A stretch of 13,519 bases of DNA from Calditrichota bacterium. GTDB lineage: Bacteria; Zixibacteria; MSB-5A5; GN15; FEB-12. Below the pieces are notes generated by a model. The model was not told where the DNA came from. It searched no databases and was given only the letters and a program-made list of their open reading frames with translations. Shown here piece after piece: positions 1-7,410 of this stretch (its first letter is position 1; the number at the start of each line of letters is the position of its first letter). The position numbers and the translations under genes were made by a program. The stretch covers positions 1-13,519 of the forward strand of contig QQUK01000237.1 of the NCBI GenBank assembly GCA_008501655.1, read 5' to 3'.

Positions 1-1160
1 AATCCGACTAAATTAAGCTGACTTATTGGTGCGATAACAATTCTGTCGGCTGCGGATGCGATATAGTAAGAGATATTGGATGGATAGGAGATGTAGCATG
101 TAACCGGCTTATTCTGTTTTTTCAGTGCAAGAATCGCATTGCGAAGTTCCTGTGCCTGTGCAAAACCGATAGAGATCCGGTCGAGATGCAGATTGAGTCC
201 GGAAATCGATGGGTCAGAAGCTGATTTGTAGAGATCGAATAAATTCGTTATAAACGAGACTTTTTTTTTACCGAAGATAGGGTTGACCGGGTTTTCGTCG
301 ACGGAACCTTTAAAAGAGGCTGAGAGTTTTTTAGGCTTTTGCGGAATCACAGATTCCTGCTGACGGTCGGTTGCCCCTATAAATAGTGTGGAACGATGAT
401 GGTTGCCTGATTTTGAATAATCATTTCTATTTCCGAAAAATGTCCGGATAAAATTAATGCGGAATCCGAATTCAAAGTTTTTATGAGAATCTATATAGCC
501 GTTGATAAGAATACCCGGCCTTGGATTTATCTCGGCATGGTAGACAAAATCGGCATTACGGAATTTTGTTTTGGTAGTCAGAAGCATATCTGCGGCAACG
601 GTAAAAATCTTACCATAAGGACGGTAGGCAAGTGAATATCGCATTTCTGTTTCTGTTTTAAAGTTGTTGATGGTTGCATTATTCAGATTCGAAAATACTA
701 TGCCGTATTTATAATGCGGATTTACCTGACCAAGAATACCAATACTCCAGAGATGGGCTTTGGAGAATTGTGCAGAATGATCTTTATAATACTGGTAAGA
801 GAGACCGATATGCATATTGGGACCGGTTTTGATTGAACCGGAAAAAATATAATGTTTTATCTCATCTTCACTGTCGGGAATATCAATTTTTCTGTAAGCA
901 ATCCCTAAGGCATCGCGATGAAAAACCGATGCCCAGCTTTTTGCGAATTTATTATCTGCATAATCAGCAATAATCTGGTAACCGGATGCATGGGAGATTG
1001 ATAAGCCCGCCGGATTGATCCAGATAGCTTCGCATCCAAAGACCGTTGCTGCCGGCTGATAATAATAGAGGTCGCCCGGTGCATTAAACCTTTGTGCTTG
1101 AATTGTCGGTACAGTAACAAGGATGCAGAAAATCAGTAAAGTTGTAAGTCTTTTATTCAC
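1..1160 (-). CDS. Outer-membrane-barrel / signal peptide peptidase SppA fusion (C-terminus beyond window)
   Basis: The minus-strand frame is open from about 1169 to the window edge. It begins with a signal peptide (hydrophobic LLIFCILVTV, likely cut after TIQA). Next come roughly 240 residues of alternating beta-strand sequence with the opening RFNAPGDLYYYQPAATVFG typical of PorV/UPF0164-like barrels. The last ~70 visible residues match the SppA (S49) N-terminal peptidase region: FAQAQELRNAILALKKQNKPV, then SYYIASAADRIVIAP. The catalytic Ser and Lys would lie in or beyond the missing part. The likely role is envelope proteolysis by a protein anchored through its barrel. Start choice: AGAGGA at 1171-1176 lies 10 bases before a GTG at 1160 but only one base before an ATG at 1169, so GTG is preferred; ATG 1169 is the alternative. 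It overlaps the stop of the upstream gene and is last in a three-gene operon within the window. Confidence 0.75.
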   Translation of the reverse strand, partial: MNKRLTTLLIFCILVTVPTIQAQRFNAPGDLYYYQPAATVFGCEAIWINPAGLSISHASGYQIIADYADNKFAKSWASVFHRDALGIAYRKIDIPDSEDEIKHYIFSGSIKTGPNMHIGLSYQYYKDHSAQFSKAHLWSIGILGQVNPHYKYGIVFSNLNNATINNFKTETEMRYSLAYRPYGKIFTVAADMLLTTKTKFRNADFVYHAEINPRPGILINGYIDSHKNFEFGFRINFIRTFFGNRNDYSKSGNHHRSTLFIGATDRQQESVIPQKPKKLSASFKGSVDENPVNPIFGKKKVSFITNLFDLYKSASDPSISGLNLHLDRISIGFAQAQELRNAILALKKQNKPVTCYISYPSNISYYIASAADRIVIAPISQLNLVG

Positions 1161-2205
1161 CGGTGTCATGTCCTCTCAGATATATATTTCCTGATCCGCG
1201 TATGGAACCGTTAATAACCGTTTCACCATCTTTTACATTAAGGATGAGGCGATTTTTTGTCACAAGTTCCGGTTTCAGTTTCAAATCGGTAACTTCAATT
1301 TTGCCTCCTTCTTCTACGGCAAGCGAAAGGGATGATGAAATTGTATAGGGGAGGTTCAGTTCGATATCTTCATGTTTGTTGGTTATAGAGATATTTTCTG
1401 TTTTGCATGAGATTATATCCAAAAGAATCGGTCCGTATTCACTTCTGATATAGTTATTATCACCGGAGAGTTTCAGATTTTCAAGTTCTATTTTTCCGTA
1501 CGAAGTCCTGATAAAAAGTTCTCCGCTTATATCTGAACCGACTATATCACCATTGTCGTTACGAAGTTCTACTTTTTTATCAACAGAAGTAACATCCTGA
1601 ACCTCAAGTTCCGCATTTGTTGTGGAAATATAGATGTCACCGGAAAGACCTGATGCGGAAACTTTACGGTTTGAGGCAACGATGTTGAGACTTTCTATTA
1701 CGTTTGAAATATCTATGCGTCCGAATGTCTGAGGGATTGAAAATGAATCAAACGGTCCTTCTGCTTCGACGTTAAAATGCATAGCATCGATTTCAACTTC
1801 ACAAAAATCAGGGATAATTAATGTCAGCTCAATTCTACCGGAATAATTTGTTCCGCTCCATGGTGCAGGGTTTGGTGCCCGGAGAGATATCCGGATACCA
1901 TCGGGGGTTACTTCCAGGTCAGCGGAGATAAGGTCGATAAAATCGATTGCCTGAGATTTTGATTTTGTTTTCGCTTTTTTTGTATAGACAATCTCAGCGA
2001 TATCCTGATCCCCGGTTTCAATAGTCAAATCGCCTGAGAGTGATAATGCTGATCTTATGAGAACTTTTGTATTCGGATATGCTTTGACTTTGCTGAAAAT
2101 ATCTTCTGTCGAATAAACATCCTGAGATTCCTGATAGATTTCCTGAGCAGATGTCGTCTGTATACTCAGAACCAGTAAAGTAAGCGTCAGGAGAATCTTT
2201 TTCAT
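1153..2205 (-). CDS. Secreted DUF4097-type beta-strand-repeat protein
   Basis: This is a 350-residue protein with a clear Sec signal peptide (MKKILLTLTLLVLSIQTTSA, cut before QEIYQ). The body is a long run of short beta strands separated by Asn/Asp/Gly turns, with recurring phrases such as SGDLTIETGDQDIAEI, SGDIYISTTNAELEV, GDIVGSDISGELFIRTSYGKIELENL. This is the look of the DUF4097/DUF2807 right-handed-helix families, which sit in the periplasm or on the surface and have no known enzymatic activity. I see no catalytic motif and no lipobox, so export to the periplasm or beyond is inferred. Its ATG overlaps the trmH stop in an ATGA, and its own TAA overlaps the start of the SppA fusion, so it is probably translationally coupled on both sides. 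The exact function is unknown; a structural or adhesin-like envelope role is a guess. Confidence 0.8.
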   Translation of the reverse strand: MKKILLTLTLLVLSIQTTSAQEIYQESQDVYSTEDIFSKVKAYPNTKVLIRSALSLSGDLTIETGDQDIAEIVYTKKAKTKSKSQAIDFIDLISADLEVTPDGIRISLRAPNPAPWSGTNYSGRIELTLIIPDFCEVEIDAMHFNVEAEGPFDSFSIPQTFGRIDISNVIESLNIVASNRKVSASGLSGDIYISTTNAELEVQDVTSVDKKVELRNDNGDIVGSDISGELFIRTSYGKIELENLKLSGDNNYIRSEYGPILLDIISCKTENISITNKHEDIELNLPYTISSSLSLAVEEGGKIEVTDLKLKPELVTKNRLILNVKDGETVINGSIRGSGNIYLRGHDTGE

Positions 2206-2996
2206 TTGGGACCTTTTTCCATTTTATAAAACTCATTCATCAAAATCGACCCGGCAACGGAGGCATTGAGAGATTCGATTTCTTTTTCATGTTCGATGCG
2301 GATTTTTTCGTCAGCTTTCTGTTTGATGATATCGGTCAAACCGATTGCTTCCGAGCCGATAGCGAGCACAATTCTCTTTGTACTATATTTTCGGCCGGTA
2401 ACGCGAATCGGTTTACCTAAAACATCTGCAGCTAATAAGCTATAATTTTGAGTTTTAATCAATTTAAAGATTTCGCTTTCTGTATCTTTGACAATTTTGA
2501 GCTTAAATATAGCTCCCATCGCTGATCTGACAACTTTTGGAGAGAAAATATCCGCTGTCGAGCCGGAAACAAAAATCATTTCGAAATCAAATGCCAGAGC
2601 TGACCGGAGTAATGTGCCGACATTGCCCGGATCGGAGATATTTTCACACCAGAGTATTTTACGAGGTTTTCTGAGAGAAAGTTCACTTGTTTTGAGCTCT
2701 CTTTTCTCGAATATACCGATAATTCCCTGTGGGGATTTAGTATCAGCAACAGCTTCAATATCTTTTGATGATATTTTTTCAATTCTGATTGATTTTTTCT
2801 GCATGGTTGAAAGCAGATTTTCCATGCGATCATCAATTTGTGATTGATCAATCAGGATCATTTTGGGCAAATGGTCAAAACGAAGCGATTCTTCGAGTAA
2901 ACGGACACCTTCGGCAATATAGCGGTTTTCTTTTTTTCTGCCTTTAGTGGTTTTTAGGGTTTTGAGAATTTTTATTTCATTTCTTGTAATTGACAC
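2202..2996 (-). CDS. TrmH/SpoU-family RNA 2'-O-ribose methyltransferase
   Basis: The enzyme transfers a methyl group from S-adenosylmethionine to a ribose 2'-OH in rRNA or tRNA, in the cytoplasm. The N-terminal ~90 residues form the substrate-binding domain (ENRYIAEGVRLLEESL at 23-38). The knotted SPOUT domain follows with all three motifs: motif 1 with N119, D122, N125 and R131 in NISDPGNVGTLLR; motif 2 around S158-G161 (VVRSAMGAIFKL); motif 3 with IGSEAIGL at 213-220 and SLNASVAGS at 242-250. At 264 residues it has the usual family length. The exact target nucleotide (RlmB, TrmH or TsnR type) cannot be read from the sequence. The start is GTG at 2996, supported by AAAGG eight bases upstream. 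It is the first gene of the operon with the DUF4097 protein and the SppA fusion, sharing an ATGA overlap with the former. I found no convincing promoter for it. Confidence 0.9.
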   Translation of the reverse strand: MSITRNEIKILKTLKTTKGRKKENRYIAEGVRLLEESLRFDHLPKMILIDQSQIDDRMENLLSTMQKKSIRIEKISSKDIEAVADTKSPQGIIGIFEKRELKTSELSLRKPRKILWCENISDPGNVGTLLRSALAFDFEMIFVSGSTADIFSPKVVRSAMGAIFKLKIVKDTESEIFKLIKTQNYSLLAADVLGKPIRVTGRKYSTKRIVLAIGSEAIGLTDIIKQKADEKIRIEHEKEIESLNASVAGSILMNEFYKMEKGPK

Positions 2997-3017
2997 TTGT
3001 ATAACCTTTAATAAAAT
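2990..3017 (+). promoter_or_regulatory. Sigma70-like promoter of the patatin/Omp85 gene
   Basis: TTGACA at 2990-2995 is a perfect -35 box. It is separated by 16 bases from TAAAAT at 3012-3017, which matches five of six -10 positions. Transcription would begin near 3024, giving a 5' leader of about 15 bases to ATG 3039 or 36 bases to GTG 3060. The -35 box covers the GTG start codon of the divergent methyltransferase gene, so the two transcription units are interlocked. Confidence 0.65.
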
Positions 3018-3038
3018 TTATATCTTAGACAAACAATA

Positions 3039-5657
3039 ATGTATGTGGTTTTTGAGCAAGTGAAAATTAAAAAGTTTATATTAGTCATATTTAGTTTGTT
3101 AGCTGTTTCGGTTTCCGCTGATAAAACAGTCAAAATCGGCGGCATAGACGGTCTTGACCCGAAAGAGACAGGACAGAAATACCCTGTTTTGCTGGCATTA
3201 TCCGGCGGAGGAGCCCGCGGATTGACAACAATCGGGATATTGAAGGCTTTTGAAGAAAAAGGGATCGTAGTCTCCGGGGTTGCCGGAACTTCAATGGGCG
3301 GTATTATCGGTGGATTATATGCTTCAGGATACAGCCCCAATCAACTTGATTCAATTGCTAATGAGTTGAATTTCCGGCGACTTTTTGCCAACTCTCCTCC
3401 AAGGAATTCTATGTTACTGACCAAAAGGGAAGGTCGGGAAAATCATCTTATATCAATACGCTTGAATAATTTTAATCCGGTAATTCCAAAAGCACTTACA
3501 GCCGGGCAGGAACTGACTTCACTTCTGACATCACTGACTGCAAAACCGAACTATCAATGCGGAGCAGATTTTAAAAAACTGCCAATTCCGTTTGTAACTA
3601 TTTCAACTGATATAGTCAGCGGTAAACAGGTTGTGCTTTCTGAAGGTTCCATTACCGATGCGCTAAGAGCAACGATGGCGTTTCCTCTTGCTTTTACCGG
3701 TGTAGAGAAGGACGGGATGATTTTGATGGACGGCGGTATTGTGACCCCGATACCGGTTGACCTTGCCCGAACCCTTTCTGATTCCGTCAGTTTTGTTGTG
3801 GCTGTAAACACCGCCAGTATACTACTTTCTAAAGATGCCATCAAAGACCCGGTTGATTTAGCTGACCAGGTAACGACAATCATGACATCGGATAAACTGC
3901 AGAGTCAACTTGAGACTGCTGATTTTGTTTTAACACCGCCTATTAATGATTTTATTTCTGCTGATTTTGACCGGAAGGATGAGTTGGTAAAAATCGGATA
4001 TGAATATGGATTAGCTCAGGCTGATAGTATTATTGCTGCGGTCAAATCAAAATCACCGGAAAACAGATATTCAAACGTCATATTGGATACCGGGTTACGT
4101 GAGAGTGCGCACATAAAATTGAACGAAATGATTCCAGATAAGGAATTTTCAGAATCAGAGTTTCTCGCAGTTTGTAAACAATTTGTTCAGCAGGAATCGT
4201 TATTTCAATTAGAAGTTGTTTTTCCCGATATGGATACATCCCGGACAGTTGACACAATTCTGGTGCGTCATTTATCCGAAATGCCTGTGTTGGATCTGTC
4301 ACTAAAGTTTGAAGGGAATAATGTGATTTCCTCGGAAGAGCTTGCTAAAACTTTTGTTGGGGATGCTGATTATATCAGTTCCTCCGGATTACAAGAGGGG
4401 CTAAAAAGAATTATCAAAAGGTATGAAGAACTTGGTTATGATCTTGTGATAATAAAAGAAGTATGGATCGGGATGAATACTCCAGTAATCATCATCGAGC
4501 TTGATGAAGCGATTATAAAGACTATAGATGTCGAACAGAACGAACATACTAAAGACTGGTTCATTCGTTCGTACTTCCCTCTCGAGCAGGGAAAACCATA
4601 CTCAACTGAAGGGGTCAGTAACGGCATAAGAAATATCTATGGTACGGATTTATTTGCACGGGTCACCGTTGATGCTCTACCTTCCGATGACGGTGTTGTA
4701 GTAAAAATCGGTGTAGAGGAAAAAGAAAGTACACAGCTTCGCATTGGCTGGCATTGGGATGATGAATATGAATCTGAAGAGTTTCTTGAATTAAAAAATG
4801 ATAACTTTATGGGGATTGGTCTTGAGTATTTACTGCATGGGAGATATGCCCCTGACCGGCAGCATTATTTCTTTTCCTTTAAAGCTGACCGCGTATTGCA
4901 GTCATATATTACTTCACGGTTTAAAATTTATAGAACGATCTTAAACAGACAGCTGTATGATATATCCGATGAGCCGAGCAGGGTCAGAGAAGAAAGAACA
5001 ACCGGTGTATCACTTTCTGTAGGTCAGCAGATAGCAAGACTGGGAACAGTCTCATCAGAGCTTTTTATTGAAAATGTCGATTATTTTGACCCGGACTTTA
5101 CAGAAAAAGTTCAATATGATATTCAGAAACTCCAGTTCCGTTCCCTGTTTGAAACGTTTGACCGGATCCCTTTTCCGACGCATGGCAACAGGCATGAGTT
5201 CCGGTTGACTTTTGCCGGAAAAGTTTTTGGTGGTGATGTTGAGTACACCAAGTTTTTCACTTCACATGAGTCGTATATCCAGTTTGGTAAATATATAAAT
5301 TATCATCCTTATTTTGCATTAGGTGCATCACGCTCCGGTCTTCCCCCGACTGAACAATTTTACCTTGGTGGACAGCATTCGTTTGCCGGATTCCGTACTG
5401 AACAGCTTGCCGGTGACAAAATGGTGCAGTTTTCAAATGAATTGCGGGTGAAACTTCCCTTACATTTTTTCCTGATAGCGAGATATGACCTTGGTGAAGT
5501 GTATAACTCCACCGACCAGATCAAACTTCGCAACCTTCGCAACGGTTTTGGGGCGTCAATAGCCCTTGATTCTCCTTTGGGACCTCTTGAATTCGGATAC
5601 GGAATTGTCAATTCGGATCAGGAGGAAACATATCTTAATTTAGGTTTCCGATTCTAA
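3039..5657 (+). CDS. Patatin-like phospholipase with POTRA and Omp85 beta-barrel (PlpD-type, type Vd-like)
   Basis: This 872-residue envelope protein starts with a signal peptide (KIKKFILVIFSLLAVSVSA). The patatin lipase domain spans about 48-330, with oxyanion loop GGGARG at 56-61, nucleophile Ser85 in GTSMG, and catalytic Asp231 in DGG. All catalytic parts are present, so lipid acyl hydrolysis is expected. About 400-590 reads as POTRA modules (LSLKFEGNNVISSEELAK and IIKTIDVEQNEHTKDWF). The rest is a 16-strand-type barrel ending in FRF. The LGGQHSFAGFR segment is the Omp85 loop-6 region but has Ala where the classic motif has Arg. The order fits the type Vd (PlpD) family, in which the barrel exports or anchors the lipase; whether it is cleaved and released is unknown. 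Start: ATG 3039 has no Shine-Dalgarno. GTG 3060 would give a more compact signal peptide and a better distance from the promoter, so it may be the real start. Confidence 0.88.
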   Translation: MYVVFEQVKIKKFILVIFSLLAVSVSADKTVKIGGIDGLDPKETGQKYPVLLALSGGGARGLTTIGILKAFEEKGIVVSGVAGTSMGGIIGGLYASGYSPNQLDSIANELNFRRLFANSPPRNSMLLTKREGRENHLISIRLNNFNPVIPKALTAGQELTSLLTSLTAKPNYQCGADFKKLPIPFVTISTDIVSGKQVVLSEGSITDALRATMAFPLAFTGVEKDGMILMDGGIVTPIPVDLARTLSDSVSFVVAVNTASILLSKDAIKDPVDLADQVTTIMTSDKLQSQLETADFVLTPPINDFISADFDRKDELVKIGYEYGLAQADSIIAAVKSKSPENRYSNVILDTGLRESAHIKLNEMIPDKEFSESEFLAVCKQFVQQESLFQLEVVFPDMDTSRTVDTILVRHLSEMPVLDLSLKFEGNNVISSEELAKTFVGDADYISSSGLQEGLKRIIKRYEELGYDLVIIKEVWIGMNTPVIIIELDEAIIKTIDVEQNEHTKDWFIRSYFPLEQGKPYSTEGVSNGIRNIYGTDLFARVTVDALPSDDGVVVKIGVEEKESTQLRIGWHWDDEYESEEFLELKNDNFMGIGLEYLLHGRYAPDRQHYFFSFKADRVLQSYITSRFKIYRTILNRQLYDISDEPSRVREERTTGVSLSVGQQIARLGTVSSELFIENVDYFDPDFTEKVQYDIQKLQFRSLFETFDRIPFPTHGNRHEFRLTFAGKVFGGDVEYTKFFTSHESYIQFGKYINYHPYFALGASRSGLPPTEQFYLGGQHSFAGFRTEQLAGDKMVQFSNELRVKLPLHFFLIARYDLGEVYNSTDQIKLRNLRNGFGASIALDSPLGPLEFGYGIVNSDQEETYLNLGFRF

Positions 5658-5674
5658 CTTACTCTTTAAAAAGA

Positions 5675-5702
5675 TTGATTTGTATTTTTGAGTGTGTATG
5701 TT
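5675..5702 (+). promoter_or_regulatory. Candidate promoter of the DUF3365 haem lipoprotein gene
   Basis: TTGATT at 5675-5680 and TATGTT at 5697-5702 each match four of six consensus positions and are 16 bases apart, the same spacing as the stronger promoters in this window. Transcription would begin near 5709, inside the palindrome at 5696-5722. The match is weak by itself; the shared spacing and the position upstream of a gene support it. Confidence 0.35.
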
Positions 5703-5722
5703 TTAGTGAAACTAAAACATAC
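5696..5722. promoter_or_regulatory. Perfect 12-bp-arm palindrome, probable operator
   Basis: The arms GTATGTTTTAGT and ACTAAAACATAC are exact inverted repeats with a GAA spacer. The site ends directly before the GAGG ribosome-binding site of the haem lipoprotein gene and overlaps the candidate -10 box and start point. There is no T run after it, which argues against a terminator for the patatin gene. A dimeric repressor site is the best reading; a translation-controlling RNA hairpin is the alternative if transcription begins further upstream. I do not recognise the site as that of a named regulator. Confidence 0.55.
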
Positions 5723-5734
5723 GAGGTACTATCT

Positions 5735-6343
5735 ATGAGAAATACAATTATTATTTTAGTGTTGATTGCAATCATCGGTTGCGGTAAAAAAGAGACTGAG
5801 ACAACAGGTGAATCAGCAACGGTACAGCTTCGAAGCAAAGCAGATGCTATTGTCGGGATGTATATGAAAGAACTTAAAGGGGAGTTGATGACAGCGATGC
5901 AGGATGGTCCGGCAAACGCTATTTCAGTCTGCTCAGAACAGGCACCGATGATAACCGAAAAATATTCTCAGAACGGCTGGACTATATCCCGGGTATCGGA
6001 TAAAAACAGAAACAGCGGAAACCGTGTTGATGAACATCAGGCTGTTGTATTAGCCCTGTTTGCTGACACACTGCAGAAATTAGATCATTTTGATGAATGG
6101 CTTGTTGCTGGTGATTCTACGTTTGTATTTTACAAACCTATTCGTACTAATCCGCTCTGTCTGAAATGCCATGGTACAATGGAAAATCTTGATACTGAGG
6201 TTGTCTCTGTTCTGAAAGAAAAATATCCTGAGGATATGGCTGTCGGTTATGAATCAGGGGATTTACGGGGAATGTTTGTTGTTGAAGCAAAAACAGTAAG
6301 CGGCGTTGAAAATTTACTGAAAGCATTTAGCGATAGTTTATAA
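5735..6343 (+). CDS. DUF3365 (Tll0287-like) c-type haem lipoprotein
   Basis: The chosen start at 5735 has GAGG eight bases upstream and gives a 202-residue precursor. It has a lipoprotein signal: a short hydrophobic stretch and a lipobox ending IIGC, with Cys16 as the lipidated residue. A single haem c motif, CLKCH at 142-146, lies in the typical family phrase KPIRTNPLCLKCHG. Other family marks are the ISVCSEQAP segment (Cys66) and the SDKNRNSGNRVDEHQ segment. In the Tll0287 structure, as I recall it, the haem iron is bound by the His of CxxCH and a Cys in the earlier motif; both are present here. The likely role is a periplasmic redox or small-ligand sensor or carrier, attached to a membrane by lipid. 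The in-frame extension back to 5675 would run through the palindrome and lacks a signal peptide start, so it is rejected. The stop is two bases from the end of the convergent PorV-like gene. Confidence 0.85.
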   Translation: MRNTIIILVLIAIIGCGKKETETTGESATVQLRSKADAIVGMYMKELKGELMTAMQDGPANAISVCSEQAPMITEKYSQNGWTISRVSDKNRNSGNRVDEHQAVVLALFADTLQKLDHFDEWLVAGDSTFVFYKPIRTNPLCLKCHGTMENLDTEVVSVLKEKYPEDMAVGYESGDLRGMFVVEAKTVSGVENLLKAFSDSL

Positions 6344-6344
6344 A

Positions 6345-7322
6345 TCAAAAGATGAAACCGGCTGATATCCGGTAAGTTTCATCTAAATCATCATGGTTTA
6401 AGTAGGCAAAGTCGAGTGATAGTTTGTTGACATGGATTCCTCCGCCTGCGGTGAATCTCCCGATGTCAAAACCGGTACGTCCGAAAAGGATCTCTTTGTA
6501 GGCAAGTTCCCACCCGAAATGAGTATCGAGAGATAACGGACCTGACCAGTATTGAGCGGCGTATTTGATGTTTTCGAATTTTATGTCCCCCGACATAAGA
6601 AAACGTCCGGTAAAATCATTCAGCAGATGAGTCAACATAAGACCCGGTTTTACGGTTGGGTATATAGATTCAGAGTTCGCACCGGTATCAAACGTTTTAC
6701 CGGAGTATCTAATAAACCCGGTAGTAATATCGGTAACCATAAGTCCAACTTGAATTGCCGGTGAGTATCGATAAAGTAATCCGGCATCAAGGGTAAGCCC
6801 CTTGCCTGTTTCGGTTCCGATATCCCGGTAAATAATTTTAGCGGTTAATCCGAAATCTAGTTTATCAGTCAGATTCCCTGCGACAGATCCGGTTAAAAGA
6901 TAGTCGCCATGTGATTCCTCACGGATAACTTCGGGACGATCAAATTGATTAAGCTGTGTAATTTTAATTCCACCGCCACCGAGATAATACAGATAAAAAC
7001 CGAACGCCTTAATTTTTGCATTCTCTTTTGGTCTTGCATCTACATAGCCTAAGAAATCATGATTCAACAGCGAGCCGAAAGTCTCGGCATGCATCGCTAT
7101 CGCCGAACGATTCCCAAGCGTAACAAGTCCTGCCGGATTCCAATATCCGGCTGATGCATCAAACGGTCCCGCAATCGTAGCACCGCCCAAGGCTAAGGAA
7201 CGGCCACCGACACCAAGAGAAAATGCTTCTCCGGCATATTTGGCTGAGTTTGCGGTTAACGATGTCAGGATTATGAGGATGCTGGAGAGAATCAGTTTTT
7301 TCATAAGCATATGGTAATACAT
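6345..7322 (-). CDS. PorV/PorQ (UPF0164)-family outer-membrane beta-barrel protein
   Basis: The protein has 325 residues: a signal peptide (KKLILSSILIILTSLTANSA, cut before KYAGEAF), then the family signature LGVGGRSLALGGATIAGPFDASAGYWNPAGL. This signature is found at the N-terminus of PorV, PorQ and related FadL-like barrels. The rest alternates strands and turns and ends in the aromatic SAGFIF, as expected for a barrel inserted in the outer membrane. PorV proteins serve type IX secretion in Bacteroidetes, but many homologues occur outside that system and nothing else from it is in this window, so the role stays open. The start at 7322 has GAGAG six bases before it; ATG 7304 (MKKLIL) is a reasonable alternative but has no ribosome site. 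The upstream space is taken by the terminator of the next gene and I see no good promoter. Confidence 0.85.
   Translation of the reverse strand: MYYHMLMKKLILSSILIILTSLTANSAKYAGEAFSLGVGGRSLALGGATIAGPFDASAGYWNPAGLVTLGNRSAIAMHAETFGSLLNHDFLGYVDARPKENAKIKAFGFYLYYLGGGGIKITQLNQFDRPEVIREESHGDYLLTGSVAGNLTDKLDFGLTAKIIYRDIGTETGKGLTLDAGLLYRYSPAIQVGLMVTDITTGFIRYSGKTFDTGANSESIYPTVKPGLMLTHLLNDFTGRFLMSGDIKFENIKYAAQYWSGPLSLDTHFGWELAYKEILFGRTGFDIGRFTAGGGIHVNKLSLDFAYLNHDDLDETYRISAGFIF
6347..6383 (-). terminator. Possible hairpin terminator overlapping the PorV-like gene's last codons
   Basis: On the minus strand, GATGAAAC and GTTTCATC arms (6376-6383 and 6351-6358) enclose an inner CCGG/CCGG pairing with a small bulge. 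They are followed by TTTTGATTTAT. The hairpin lies inside the last codons and the T-rich tail contains the stop codon. The T run is short and interrupted, so this is tentative. Confidence 0.3.
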
Positions 7323-7349
7323 CTGTGACTCTCAATAAAGAAAAAAGGG

Positions 7350-7362
7350 TTGAGTAACTCAA
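7350..7362. repeat. Small 13-bp palindrome upstream of the PorV-like gene
   Basis: TTGAGTAACTCAA is a perfect odd-centred palindrome lying between the terminator of the HMA-protein gene and the start of the PorV-like gene. It could be an operator for the latter, but a palindrome of this length in AT-rich DNA may be chance. Confidence 0.25.
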
Positions 7363-7394
7363 AAAAAAAGCGGGATAAGAAACTATCCCGCTTT
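7361..7394 (-). terminator. Intrinsic terminator of the HMA/Cys-rich protein gene
   Basis: On the minus strand, 17 bases after the stop codon, an 11-bp perfect stem (AAAGCGGGATA at 7367-7377 with TATCCCGCTTT at 7384-7394, six-base loop) runs into nine uninterrupted T residues. This is a textbook rho-independent terminator. It separates the HMA gene from the PorV-like gene downstream. Confidence 0.88.
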
Positions 7395-7410
7395 CTTAAA
7401 TTCGTATTAC

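Noticed and set aside
905..1120. 71-codon minus-strand reading frame
   Set aside because: It lies inside the barrel-SppA gene in another frame; the long frame has a signal peptide and recognisable SppA sequence, this one has neither.
2488..2847. 119-codon plus-strand frame within the methyltransferase gene
   Set aside because: Antisense to all SPOUT motifs of a clear gene, with no domain or start signal of its own.
2840..2855. TTGATCAATCA, resembling an Fnr or Crp half-site pair
   Set aside because: It lies deep in the methyltransferase coding region and lacks the four-base spacer.
5675..5688. Possible Fnr box beginning TTGAT upstream of the haem protein
   Set aside because: Only the left half fits; the right half reads ATTTT in place of ATCAA.
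5675..5734. 20-codon N-terminal extension of the haem lipoprotein
   Set aside because: It spans the palindrome and candidate promoter, and it would displace the lipoprotein signal from the N-terminus; ATG 5735 has a good ribosome site.
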